From: Notospermus geniculatus
Lineage: Eukaryota > Nemertea > Pilidiophora > Heteronemertea > Lineidae
Length of the DNA stretch: 64,000 nt
NCBI GenBank assembly: GCA_002633025.1
Contig: NMRB01000521.1
Span: forward strand, 91,300-155,299
Reading direction: 5' to 3'
Every line of letters starts with the position of its first letter. Position 1 is the first letter of the stretch. Below are positions 43,513-54,361 of this stretch, piece by piece. The position numbers and the translations under genes are program-made. Under the pieces are notes generated by a model. That model ran no database searches. It was not told the origin of the DNA and worked only from the letters and a program-made list of their open reading frames with translations.

Positions 43513-43759
43513 TCCAAAGAAATAGCACTAAAATTGACACACAACGTGATAATATACAGGAAGTCAACTTCCAGATTTTGCAAATTTTCGACCCCAACCG
43601 GGGTCTTCTTCAGGCTGGCACTTAACAGTACAAGACTCTAGAATAGACTATTGTTTGTACAGTCTATTCTAGAGTCTTGTACTGTTAAGTGCCAGCCTGA
43701 AGAAGACCCCGGTTGGGGTCGAAAATTTGCAAAATCTGGAAGTTGACTTCCTGTATATT
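43513..43759. mobile_element. Short Penelope-derived foldback unit with hammerhead-like motifs
   Basis: A 247-bp unit is flanked by the 14-bp direct repeat GCCACAGTTCCATA (43499-43512 and 43760-43773). Arms of about 100 bp are inverted and nearly perfect. The right arm reads CCTGAAGAAGACCCCGGTTG then GGGTCGAAAATTTGC. This has CTGAAGA (fits CUGANGA), a GACCCC/GGGGTC stem II and GAAA, followed by an AT-rich stem III and TCTGG. No ORF. Confidence 0.8.
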
Positions 43760-43773
43760 GCCACAGTTCCATA

Positions 43774-45066
43774 GGTGGTAATTTCATCTAGTGCAACGGC
43801 ACAACATTTTTTGAAAAAGTCGACCGTTTAGTTGATTTTGAAGCAATTTTCTCTCAATTTTTAGCGCATTCTATTTTTAGGTATAAAGCACATGTCCTTC
43901 CCATAATGATTTCTCATTGGCTGATGTGAAGGGGCCTGTGTGTGGAGGACTCCACTTGGTAGCGTTGGAGTCGGGGCTTCCTTTGAACAGCCCATTATTT
44001 TGGCAAGAAAAGAACCCTCATCTTTTCTTTTCGTGACTACTTTGTATATTTTTGTGATAACAATATGCTTATGAATAAATAATATCGAGTAATGCTGCGT
44101 TATTTGTTTTATTCAACATTTTTGAGAGAGCCTGACACTGGACGTATCGTCGTGGATCAAGCGCAGGACCACACGCATGCGCAGAATGGGTTAGATCCTC
44201 ATAAGGTGAGTTCGATCGCTTTGGAGAAAAAATATGTTCTTATCAAGTTATCCAAAGTGTTCAAGTGTCTTTGACCTAATAAAGAGAAACATCAATCATC
44301 TGTTCGCAGCATTCACTAGGTAAAATGACACGATTTTGTTAATTCATCGTCAGATAAACGCCGCGAAAGAATGCGTAGGCTTACCATGCTACTGCTCGCC
44401 GATCGATTCGCATGCCGTGTGTGTGTGTGCACGCACGCACGCACGTGGTGCCGTGTATCAGTGTAGGCCTACACATTTGATGGACATGACATGACAGGCC
44501 TACACGCATGTAGGCCTACATGAAGTATAGCGCCCAAGGCCTAATATCGGCGTATCCATCACCACATTTGTTTTCGGCGAAAATCTGATATCAGGCTGAC
44601 CACTCAGGACCTGAGGGCCACCGGTAGCCCTGGTGGCCGAGCCAGCTGTGAGCAGGCCAGGTGCAGGGGTAGGTACCGGTAGGCCATCATCATGTCATGA
44701 GGCCTAGGCCTGTCTGAATTGTTTTATAAAATTGTTTTTTTTTTCTTTTTTTCAGCTGCCAAAGTTTTGTAGTCTCAGCTCGGAAGATGCATCATCAGTA
44801 CCTACTAAGCCCGAGAGTATTCAGGAGGATAGGGGCCTAGTGCCTTCAAGAAATATTAGGCCTGGGCCTATGTTTTGAAATTTTTATCTGCAATTGTGTC
44901 ATCTTATTAGTGGTATTCATGGTATTGATGAGATACATGTATGCGACCTGCTTCACCATGTCAATCTATCCATGCACTTTCCAATTTCTATTTTTAAAAT
45001 AAATTTTCGTGTTCTTTTAAAAATTTCGTTCTTTGAATACTTGACTCTGTGACCCATCTGCAGTGG
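43774..45066. other. Intergenic with TAGGCCTA cluster
   Basis: Several copies of GTAGGCCTACA and a GTGTGTGTGTGCACGCACGC run at 44410-44445. No gene is supported. Confidence 0.4.
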
Positions 45067-46035
45067 GTGACTTCACAATTCCGTGTGTGTTGCATGTTAG
45101 GTGTCAGTGTTGTGTTAGTGTTACAGATCTGTTGAGAAATCTGCTAACCTGGACCCTAAACATGCTGCTCAGATTCAACATGGTGTTAGCACCATCTTGA
45201 CACGGTGTCGACAGCATGTTAACATGGTGTCATCATCCTGTCATCCATAGTTTAATTCCAGGGGTATTTTGACTGATTTCAAATAATACAGTGTGATCAG
45301 AGGAGCCCTAGTGTAGGCCTAAAACATCCATCATCTGCCGTCTGGTACCTTGCCCTACCTTACTAGTCACCCTCCACTAACTCATGACCGAATTCATCGA
45401 CTGGCAGTTCCAGCTGTGGTTCAGTTAGCCTCATGTGTACCATGTGGTGCCTCAGTACTTCGTGCTTTCGTGCTAACGTAATTCTCATCCCGCGCTTTTG
45501 CTTGATAAAATGGCTCAAACATCATTTCGAGTGCCTCTTGTTGACCACAGCTAAATAAAATGGCCGCTAACAGATCTGTCAACACCCAATTCTGAAATCA
45601 TGACGGTGTTACACCGTCTTAACCTCTAGAGGTTAGTGTTAAGGATTTTTTTTAAAATCTGTATTAATTAAAAGAAACGGAAACCTACAGTTTTTATTTT
45701 AACAGTGACACTTTTTTAACATCATTACCACAAACAGCAACAAGATATCTGAAGGAATTACAAAATTAGAGCAAAATTAATCTTAACAGATTCCAGGCTG
45801 CTGAGATTGAATCAACACCTCATGTTACAGGACCTGTTAGGTGTTGGTGTTGGTGTAACATGCGTGTTGAGATTGACCACTTTCAACATATCTGTAACAC
45901 CTAACACCACGGTAACATCGGTGTCACGGCGGTGTTCGTATCGATTTCAGAATTAGGTGTTAGTGTAACAGATCCGTAACAGATCTGTTGAAGTAACACC
46001 TAACACGTAACACACACGGAATTGTGAAGTCACCC
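45067..46035. mobile_element. 970-bp inverted-repeat element with GTGTTA arrays
   Basis: Ends TGGGTGACTTCACAATTCCG plus TGTGTGTT, and the complement, are inverted. Subterminal regions (45090-45250, 45825-46005) are dense in GTGTTA/TAACAC and AACAGATCTGTT. No gene inside. Confidence 0.75.
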
Positions 46036-46385
46036 AGTGTCTCCCAAACAGCCACACCCTTTTGTCTCTACCCAAGGACCCAGACATCCATCTTCTTCAC
46101 CCTTTCCTTCAAATGCCCAAATAGCAATTTTGCAGAAGGTGGTGACCATCAAATTTGCTGTTAAGCAAATTTCACAGTTCTAGTTAGAAATGACCTCACA
46201 ACTCAGAAACGTACCAAAATCACGTTTCACAACATCCACAGAGCAAGTCCCCGGCACATCCGTGAATATATTGCTACCTAATGTACCCATCTAACGTTCA
46301 CAGGCACTAAAAACGTGAACCAACCGCCCGGTATATTCCATCTGAACATCAGGTGCGTATCTCCTATGAGTCCGTTTCTATTGAC

Positions 46386-46771
46386 CGACGCTGAAAGGGT
46401 ATAATGTCGTCCTGGGTATATACAAAGATTACCCAGGATCTCAATCTTCACTAAAACAATACCCTGGGTGTAGTTTCGGTAGCCGAACATCACCCAGCAT
46501 TGTGGTATGACACCTGGATTCAAGGTTGTCGCGCCCGTGGTCACGTGACAGCCTGAAGAATGTCAAGTACACTTAACAAGTATCGCGGCGCGAGACCGCG
46601 AGATTTCACGGGATTTCTAAATAGGACTCGTTCCGAGGCACTGATTGCGGATGCTGGGTGATGTTCGGCTACCGAAACTACACCCAGGGTATTGTTTTAG
46701 TGAAGATTGAGATCCTGGGTAATCTTTGTATATACCCAGGACGGCATTTAAGCCTACCCTTTCAGCTTGAC
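46386..46771. mobile_element. Foldback element related to the ACCCAGGA repeat
   Basis: Arms of about 115 bp (46386-46500 and 46652-46771) are almost perfect complements. They carry GTCCTGGGTATATACAAAGA, TTACCCAGGATC and TTTCGGTAGCCGAACATCAC. The CCTGGGTA/TACCCAGG core is shared with 15346 and 18991. Confidence 0.85.
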
Positions 46772-46958
46772 TGACCCGTGACAAGTCTTTGGCTAGCATC
46801 GCTGTTGGCCGCTACGCGGCGCGTCGGGCCCTTGCGTCGAGAGAGACTGTTAATTCATGCTCTATGTTTGAACTGAAATCAGCTGCTCAATTCAACAGAG
46901 CGTCGTGTTCCTTCCTTGACTTCCCATAGCCAACAACAAAACGGGGGGGGGGGGGGGC

Positions 46959-46971
46959 NNNNNNNNNNNNN
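46959..46971. other. Small gap (13 N) in poly-G
   Basis: N run between two G homopolymers, likely a sequencing dropout. Confidence 0.95.
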
Positions 46972-47059
46972 CCAAAAAAAAAACGGGGGGGGGGGGGCTG
47001 TCTTCTAGTTGGCTCAGCTTCTACTCCCTCTTTGGGGCATTGATCACAGTCAAATTGAT

Positions 47060-47125
47060 ACGTTCATGTGCTCACCTGGATGAATGTACCAGACGAACGA
47101 AATCTCAAGTCAATATGTTCCAGGG
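47060..47125 (-). repeat. Dispersed module, copy 4 (partial)
   Basis: ATGTGCTCACCTGGATGAAT then GTACCAGACGAAC ... TATGTTCCA matches the minus-strand form of the 9605 module but lacks the palindrome half. Confidence 0.5.
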
Positions 47126-48514
47126 GAATTTAATATTGTAGCAGGTTAGAACTTGTGGTATTGTTCATATGATATGAGCCAAAGTACATTTTTCAAGATG
47201 GACGGCTGGCAATAGAACTAAACTTTTGCAAACATATACCTATATATTCGCACCAAGTTACAACATTCTAGCTGTTGTTTTTCATGAGATATTGGATAAA
47301 GTCCCATTTTCAAGATGGCCGACTGACTACCATATTTGAAGTCGAAAATGGCCCGAAATTGATGTATACTCGTGGAAAAAAGTAAATAGACAGCACTAGC
47401 ATTTTTTTCTTGAACATCTCTAAACCAATCCAATGTAGGAGACTGAGCCTAACATACGTGGTAGCAAACTTTCCTGACTATCTGATGATATGAAAGTCCA
47501 GAAAATCCCGTGAAATCCACCTTTGATGGAAAGAATTTTGTTAAGTCATGTTTTTCGCTACTTTTTTATTTGCAGGTTTTCATGTGTTCCTCTCATCGGG
47601 AGCTTAAATTTTCAATTATTTTAATTAGAAATGTGGTTTTAGCACACTTTTATCTAAATTATTCTGCACATGCCAGACACACATTTGACACAGTCACTTG
47701 CTGTCATTGGTCTGTTGAATAGATCAGAATAAATTGCCATTCAATAGGTTTTTGTGTGTTGACGTGTGCCTGTGGTATTGGCATTCAATAAAGACATTTT
47801 GATGACACATCTACTGCACTGGAAACTACTTGAATGCGGGCAGTGATGAGACTACATTGTGACATAATTCAACTCAACATCAATCACAATGAAGTACAAC
47901 CTTCAATCTTCCAACCAACTGCTGGCCTGGCCAATCAGTTATGCAATCAATAAAATTTTTCCAAAATTGCATCTCTTTTTTCTTTCCTTTCAGTCAGCAT
48001 CTCTTGTATGCGTGCGCTTAGCCCTACTTTACCACCACGAACAGGGGCGGTCTTTAAATTGACTGTCAAGTCAATTTCACAGATTCTGAAGTAGAAATGA
48101 CAACACACCTCACAGTGGGCCGAAGAGGGCCGATTCTAAGGCAAGTTCGGCATGTGCAGAATAATTTAGATAAAAGTGGCCTAAAACCACCTTTCTAATT
48201 AAAATATTTGAAAAGTTAAGAAGTTGAGAAGTTAAGATATGATATGAAACCTCTCGCTGAGAGAAACACACTGCTGTAAAAAAATCAGTGAAAACCTGCA
48301 AATAAGAAACGCCGTGACTATTTTGCACAGCAAGTTTATGTGAAAACAGTACAATATTTCTTAGTGTTCGCACTGCTAACACAGCAGATTCTAAACCAAT
48401 GAAAACGCGAGATCATAATGAGGATGCATTACGATAACTTATGCACGGGGCGTATTAAACAACATATTGATTATTCACTCGCCCTGTTTTCAGCCTGTCC
48501 TGTTGACTAGCGCA

Positions 48515-48580
48515 GTGCAAAGACGTAGGGACTGTAACGCAAAGGTCCCGGGTTCGAATCCCTGTGGTCCCTTTTAGGTT
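48515..48580 (+). repeat. tRNA-like sequence with T-rich tail
   Basis: CTAGCGCAGTGCAAAGACG (A box-like), GGGACTGTAACGCAAAGGTC (degenerate anticodon arm) and GGGTTCGAATCCC (B box), then a T-rich run that could end pol III transcription. Stems are imperfect. Confidence 0.5.
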
Positions 48581-48941
48581 TTTTCATTTTTTTCCCCTTT
48601 TTTCCTTTCTTTTTCGTTTCTCAGAGAACTGTTGTGACTCTTTTAAATTTCTACATGGAACATTTGGTTAATTAATCTTGGTGACACTGATAAAATCGGC
48701 TACAGAATCGTCACAGCAACAGGGGCAAGGGCACACCCTTGTATTCGGACTCATCCCCAGGGGAGTTAGCTATGCGACTGACGAAAACCGACAGAATGCG
48801 TCACATATAGGTGTCTAACACTTGGGTCATCACACAGAAACAGGCTGCAATACCAGATGACGGACCTGACCTAGGCACCAATCGGAGTATAAGAACATCT
48901 TCCATTATCGGCCTACATATTTGAGTGATAAGACAGGTTGT

Positions 48942-49148
48942 CAGGGGCGTAACTAGCTTTTTTGGCCTGGGAGGGGGCCCCGGGGGAGGGGGAGGCGAAA
49001 GGTCCTCGGGAGGGGGGGGGGGGCAAAGACCATATTTTGCAAATTTTCGGTCGAAATGTGCATGAAAACCACGTTTTTCCGGACCACCCGGCGGAGGGGG
49101 CGGGGGGGGGGGTCACTTGCCCTCCCGCCCCCTATAGCTTCACCCCTG
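48942..49148. mobile_element. G-rich hAT-type MITE
   Basis: Ends CAGGGGCGTAACTAG and CTATAGCTTCACCCCTG are imperfectly inverted, with GTTGT on both sides. The interior has long G runs (for example 48965-49022 and 49093-49111) with quadruplex potential. Confidence 0.65.
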
Positions 49149-49936
49149 GTTGTGATGACAAATGTTTGTCAAGAGCCCCCTGGGCAGAGTACACGTAGGG
49201 GACGTACAGTAAAACCTCGCATGCACTTGCCCAGAATCAAACGTTCTACTGAGATCGAAATAGGCCGTAGCATTCGTTCCAAGCTGGTACCCTGCAAGTG
49301 GCATGCATGCACGGGTCATTTTGCCGAAATCTAAAATTTTGCTGTGAAAATATCATCTTTTCCTAATTTACACAGCAAAATATGGGCGGGGCAGAACCTA
49401 ATGATGCTTATGAATATTAAATACGTACTTGCTGTGTAAATAAAAATTCACTCCTTAGTTACACAGCATGCTGTGCAAATAGCAAAAAACATGTCTTTAC
49501 AAAATTCCTTCTATCAAAGGTGGATTTCACAGGAGTGTCTGGACATTGATACAATCAGATAGCCAGGTATTTGCTACTATATACGTTGGGACCAATGGGA
49601 CCACTGCCAGAATGATACACACTGAGGACCAGCTAGCGTGTGGTATCTCATGTGACCCGAAGTGCTAGTGATTGATGGTGAAATAGAGTTACGTCCAAGG
49701 ACATGGTGCAGCATAATGAACCCCTCATCTCGCCATGTTACGTGAATTCAGGTTAGTGGTGAATGCCGGTAACTAAACGCAGTCGGTGAGATCTGGATGG
49801 TGTGCAACTCGGCAGAGTGCAGTCGGACAGATGGACACACTGACTGACTGACTGACATGCCTGAGTGACACACAGACAACACTCCTTAACTGTTTCACTA
49901 CAAGAAAATCGTCATTGCTTCCCTGGGATTACTTAC

Positions 49937-50065
49937 TTTCTTTTCGTACATCCTGGCAGATTTATACAGAAATGCTTCGCTTTTATCCATGCAACTTCCT
50001 CTTCGTTTACTCAACTGGCATGCCAAGGACAGGTGAATGCCAACAACAGCAAATGTTGAACATCT
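49937..50065 (-). CDS. Probable coding exon, paralogous to the exon at 5954-6088
   Basis: The minus-strand translation reads CSTFAVVGIHLSLACQLSKR, RGSCMDKSEAFLYKSARMYE and KK, then AAA|GTAAGT, a strong donor. The CSTFAVVG, CQLSKRRGSCM and MYEKK blocks align without gaps to CTTFVAIP, CQMSDRRGTCM and MFQKK at 6 kb. The hydrophobic stretch before CQLS could be the end of a signal peptide (SLA|C), which is inference. The 5' boundary is uncertain. No flanking exon was found. Confidence 0.55.
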
Positions 50066-50416
50066 CTTCCAACACAAGGCGGCACACACCAGGATAGATA
50101 TGACAGGTTGATGGACAGAATCCGGTTTGGAAATTCCCCAGTGGGGTACGACCATTTTAAAGTAGACGTGACGAATATTCATTACAGCGGGTGTTCTTGC
50201 TTTGCTCTCAAAATGTGTACATCCACGTTAGTTTCCAGTTGGGCATCCTTGAATATCCGCACTCTGATGTTGACTGTACCTTGTATGATTGGGAATTAAA
50301 CGCAACCATGGTTTCTTGTATCAGCTGTACATGTTAGTTTATTCAGTGGCACCGGTAGAGCTGCCATGAAAATCCGCGTCAGCGGATTCGGTGTATTCGT
50401 ACCCAAAGGACACCTT

Positions 50417-50541
50417 TCCATTGGAGCATTTCCGTGCGCGGAAACGCTCGAAAGCATTGTTTTTTTCGACGGCGTTGGTCACTGCGGGAAAAAAACAATG
50501 CTTTCGAACGTTTCCGCGCACGGAAACGCTTCAATGGAAAG
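50417..50541. repeat. Foldback hairpin A
   Basis: CTTTCCATTGGAGCATTTCC onward pairs with the complement ending CTTCAATGGAAAG. Both arms contain the smaller palindrome TTTCCGTGCGCGGAAA. Confidence 0.85.
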
Positions 50542-50555
50542 CCTTCCTTAAGCTA

Positions 50556-50700
50556 GGCGCATATGTGCGGCAAATCTCGATGCGGTAGGGGTGTTTTTAA
50601 AGGTGACTGACCCAACGCTGTCGACTCGTCATTTATCCGGGTCAGTCGACTTTAAAAACACCCCTGCCGCATCGAGATTTGCCGCACATGTGCGCCTGGC
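50556..50700. repeat. Foldback hairpin B
   Basis: GGCGCATATGTGCGGCAAAT onward pairs with ATTTGCCGCACATGTGCGCC. Arms are about 60 bp including AAAAACACCCCTGCCGCATC. Confidence 0.85.
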
Positions 50701-50756
50701 TCGCGCGCGAATTCGCGTTCGGTGTAACCATAGCCTTACGAAACAGATGTTTTGAC

Positions 50757-51682
50757 GCCGAATCGGTACGAGTGAGGATATTCCGCCAGTCATTTTTTCG
50801 CCAGTCACCAGTCATTTTTCTGCCAGTCATTTCAAAAATTATAGAAATTTGCCTTAAATATACCAGTTTTGAGGATTGAAGTCAGGATGAGTATGTTTTT
50901 TTTTCACTTTAAAGATGATTTTATAATGTATTAGGGGTGGATTTTAGCATTTCCGTGAATGTAAGTTAAAACCGAAAGGAATTTAGGAGTTGAGGATTTG
51001 TATCTCGATCCGACGGTGGCCCTTAAGGAATATAGTTTTGCACTTTGAAATTTGAAATCTGCGCAACTTGATACATTTTTGATTGAAATGTGCTGGCCCA
51101 GTGCTATTTCACTGATAGTGATATATGAGATACACGTTTCAGGGAGGGGGGCACAAGCGTTTTGCATTGCCTACATGTCATGCATGTGCCTGTGGAAAAC
51201 AACCATGTGTCTGTTATCCACACGCACATGTTATAGGCCCCAATTATACATCCTCTGGCCTCAGAGTTCATGGCATGAGGTGATGAGGCCCGTGTGGGTT
51301 TAGAATTTGACCTTCACTAGGCCAAGGCCTAAATTTATGGAATTAGACTCAAAGTGGGTGTAATTGCTGAATTATGATTAAGAAGGTGATGCCAAGGGTG
51401 CAAGGTGTTCCACCTATACTTGTGAACTTGAACATAGCCCATTTAATGTCAGCGCAACGCTCTCTGCCCCGTTTTTGCATGCTTAATAAAGGCTGTCCGC
51501 CATTTTCCAATAAATCAGGTCGTTTGTTCACAAAGGACCAATGCCAAATGTGATTTGACCTCCACCATCAAAACTGAAATGTGCCTAATGGGCTACCGTA
51601 TAATTTCCAGCATGACTGGCAGAAAAATGACTGGTGACTGGCGAAAAAATGACTGGCGGAATATCCTCACTCATTGGTACTG
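50757..51682. mobile_element. 925-bp inverted-repeat element with CCAGTCA repeats
   Basis: Arms of about 70 bp: GTGAGGATATTCCGCCAGTC onward at about 50770 and the complement to about 51680. Each has four GCCAGTCA/CCAGTCA repeats. The interior is gene-free. Confidence 0.85.
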
Positions 51683-51741
51683 CCATCGTGTTCCTCTGAT
51701 GATCTGTGGCCGCGTACATACTTTCAACATGGCTCAAAAAT

Positions 51742-51856
51742 TTTAAAAGATCACACGCTAACGATAACGTTTACTGTTAACGCTATTTCTTGCATGTATT
51801 TCATATACAAAAAATATTGTTAACGTAAATGTTATCGTTAGTGTGTGATCTCTTAA
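51742..51856. mobile_element. 115-bp foldback MITE
   Basis: AAGATCACACGCTAACGATA then ACGTTTACTGTTAACG pairs with the complement ending GTGTGTGATCTCTT. Confidence 0.8.
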
Positions 51857-52031
51857 ACTCCCTATTACTGCGATTAGGCATTACACCAAAATTCTTGTAA
51901 GGATCAGTGCGTAGAAGCGAAGAAGGGCAGGATTTCTGGCCGGAAGTTGGCGTTGTCTGGGAGCCTGTTTTTGTTGTGGAATGAACGCCACTGGAGTGTA
52001 GCGGCAAAGACGGGACCCAGTCTTCAGGCGG

Positions 52032-52172
52032 TGACAGATTGGGCGCGTAAGCAGCGCGTCCGATAGCGTTCAACCAATCAGGCAGGCGGTAGCACGGAGA
52101 GAAATACCTACCGAAGAATCTGATTGCCTGAACCCCTGCAGGACGCGCCGCGTACGCGCCAGTCTGTCACCG
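52032..52172. repeat. Hairpin with GCGCGT-rich arms
   Basis: GGTGACAGATTGGGCGCGTA onward pairs imperfectly with TACGCGCCAGTCTGTCACC. AACCAATCAGGCAG pairs with CTGATTGCCTGAAC. Confidence 0.7.
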
Positions 52173-52189
52173 GCTTAAGACTGATAAAT

Positions 52190-52557
52190 GCAGCGGTCAA
52201 TGTAAACCCTGGACCCCCCCCCCCCTTGTGAGGGGTCACCAGTAAATTAGTGTCGAAAAAAGAGTTCTGAGCGCTCAATTTTTTTCTTATCGTCGTATCT
52301 CTGTCGACCCAAAAAATAGATACCGGTAATGTCGAATTCCGGGCGTTTACTTCATTATTGCTAATAGAAATGACTAAAAAAAGTAAAAGATTAGTGAAAA
52401 AAGCTGGTGAATACCTGACGATTTCATTTGAGGTCCTGGGTGAATTAGTGTCGAATCCTGACACTAGAATAGTTTCCTAGGTGTCGAATAAGTGTCGAAA
52501 AAGTGTCGACCCCTGACCAGGTGGGGTACAGGGTTTACATGTACACTGACCGCTGCA
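52190..52557. mobile_element. 370-bp inverted-repeat element
   Basis: GCAGCGGTCAATGTAAACCC and GGGTTTACATGTACACTGAC then CGCTGC are inverted with a small indel. TTAGTGTCGAA is repeated inside near both ends. Confidence 0.65.
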
Positions 52558-53339
52558 AAAGGAAAAAGACATTGCAGGCCTACACCAACAATATTGTTTC
52601 AAATTTTGCTGGAGGAGAAATATTGTTGATATCGTGAATGCCGTCGTATTTATCACCTTTAAAATTGGATTAAATGTGTCAAAGCCTCTTCATTAAGGAC
52701 ACCTCGCAACTATGGCCACTGGGTCCTGTCCCAAGGGTGTCCTTAACTTAGAGGTTCTAGTAGCGTAGTAACAGGGAAAAAATGACATCCACCAGCGAAA
52801 AGCTCGTTGTACAGTTTTCAGAGGCGAATTGACGATTACCGCAGAGGGGGAATCCGAGTCGATTCAGCCCAGTGCATCATGGGATACTGGTGCAATTGTG
52901 GTGATGATGCGTATCCTAGTGCATAATGCACTGACAGGTAGCTCTTGCCATCTGGCTTCAATCTGGCTTGAATCCAGGGAAAACTAAACCTCCAGATGGC
53001 TCTGCTGTACTATAAGTCCTTGAGTCACTGTTTGCAACATGGCAGAGTATGGAAAGTGGACTGTTCAGAAACTTAAAAATGAGTTATCAAACAGAGGAGC
53101 GTCACTTACAGGAAGAAACAGGCAGAAAAAGTGATCTAACCATTTTCAACCTCAGATGCCTCCATCATTGACGTAATCATCATATCAGACTTGATATTTT
53201 GTCCATCACTCTCTTAGTGATGGCACAAATCGGCTCCTATAACCAGTTAACACCTTGAGCAATAGAAACAAGTTCTGCCCTTAGGTTTTTATACCCTAGA
53301 AATCAAATGAACTGATTATTTTTGATCTGAGAAGTTTGG
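52558..53339. other. Intergenic, no gene seen
   Basis: A short plus-strand frame starting ATGGCAGAGTATGGAAAG at 53039 reads like a possible first exon (MAEYGKWTVQKLKNELSNRG, a SAP-like start) but ends within 40 codons. Confidence 0.35.
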
Positions 53340-53790
53340 GTCATGGTGATATCGACGTTCGATATCACGAAATTTGATATTTTGAGATTACTTCCACACT
53401 GTCAACTGATCAACATGAAACAAGTCTAAATTCATGCCTGCTTCATCCAAGGACAGGACTGTGGTAAAATTCTCAGCCTCATGTGTCCGGGTGATTGAGA
53501 TATCATGAGATTTTGATATTTTCAAACTTGATAATTTGCAATATCTCTGCCTGTGGTTGAGGTAGAGACATGATATCACCCACACTTAGGTTATTCAGCA
53601 TGCCCATTTCGATTATGCAATCACCTTGATGATCAGGTCAAGGTCAAACTTGATAATTTCAAATGTCTCTGTCTGTGGTAGCAGTGGAGGTTTGATAAAA
53701 CCCATATTTAAGTTATTTAGGATACCAATTTCGATTATGTAATCACCCTGATAATCATAGGTCAAGGTCAAGGTCAAACTTCCCAAAGAA
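53340..53790. repeat. Tandem diverged repeat with AGGTCA runs
   Basis: Units of about 115 bp (clearest at about 53547-53652 and 53659-53780). They share TTTCGATTATG, AATCACC and CAGGTCAAGGTCAAACTT. The last unit has AAGGTCAAGGTCAAGGTCAA-type runs. Confidence 0.65.
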
Positions 53791-54361
53791 CTGATAAACA
53801 ATGAAACTCACTGAACAGAAAGTGGATAGTACAACTTATAGTACAGTAGAGACCCCTATTATCGAGCGGTTGAAGTATATTCTGGATAGCCCCATTAGTG
53901 TTCTGGAGGATAGCGGGGTGAGATGGAGTTACACACTGTATTTATACCCGATGGTGGGTCTCCAGACTAATCAACTAACACGTCCACTTTCTCGTGAAAA
54001 CAGTACAGAAATGTGCGTGAAACATGAACATTGACCAAGGCCTTTGTTTCAGTGTATCTGACTCTTCCTAAATACCTGTATAGTCTGTCCCAATCTACCC
54101 GTGGAGCAAAGGAATGCGGAAGTAATGAATCTGAACGCGGTGGTTGAAACGACAGTTGTAATTACCCATTCACTTGTGAGGTTGTGAACAGCCTATAGGC
54201 TCCTTGTATAATTGACGCCAGTCATGCGGACTGCTTTGACAGATTATTAAAACCGCAAATACATGTCGCATTTCCATCTTCCGCATTCCATTTCTCAACG
54301 GCTAGATTGGGTCAGACTATACTGTCGGTGGGGCTCTGCAACATTGATAACATAGGACAGA

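Larger units (their letters stand above)
47470..49570. mobile_element. Nested inverted-repeat region
   Basis: An outer pair (47471-47541 and 49498-49568) shares GTGAAATCCACCTTTGAT and ACTATCTGAT-type sequence. An inner pair (about 47560-47680 and 48145-48310) shares TTTATCTAAATTATTCTGCA and GCAGGTTTTCA. The simplest reading is an older element with later insertions, including the GC-rich MITE at 48942 and a tRNA-like sequence at 48515. Confidence 0.55.
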
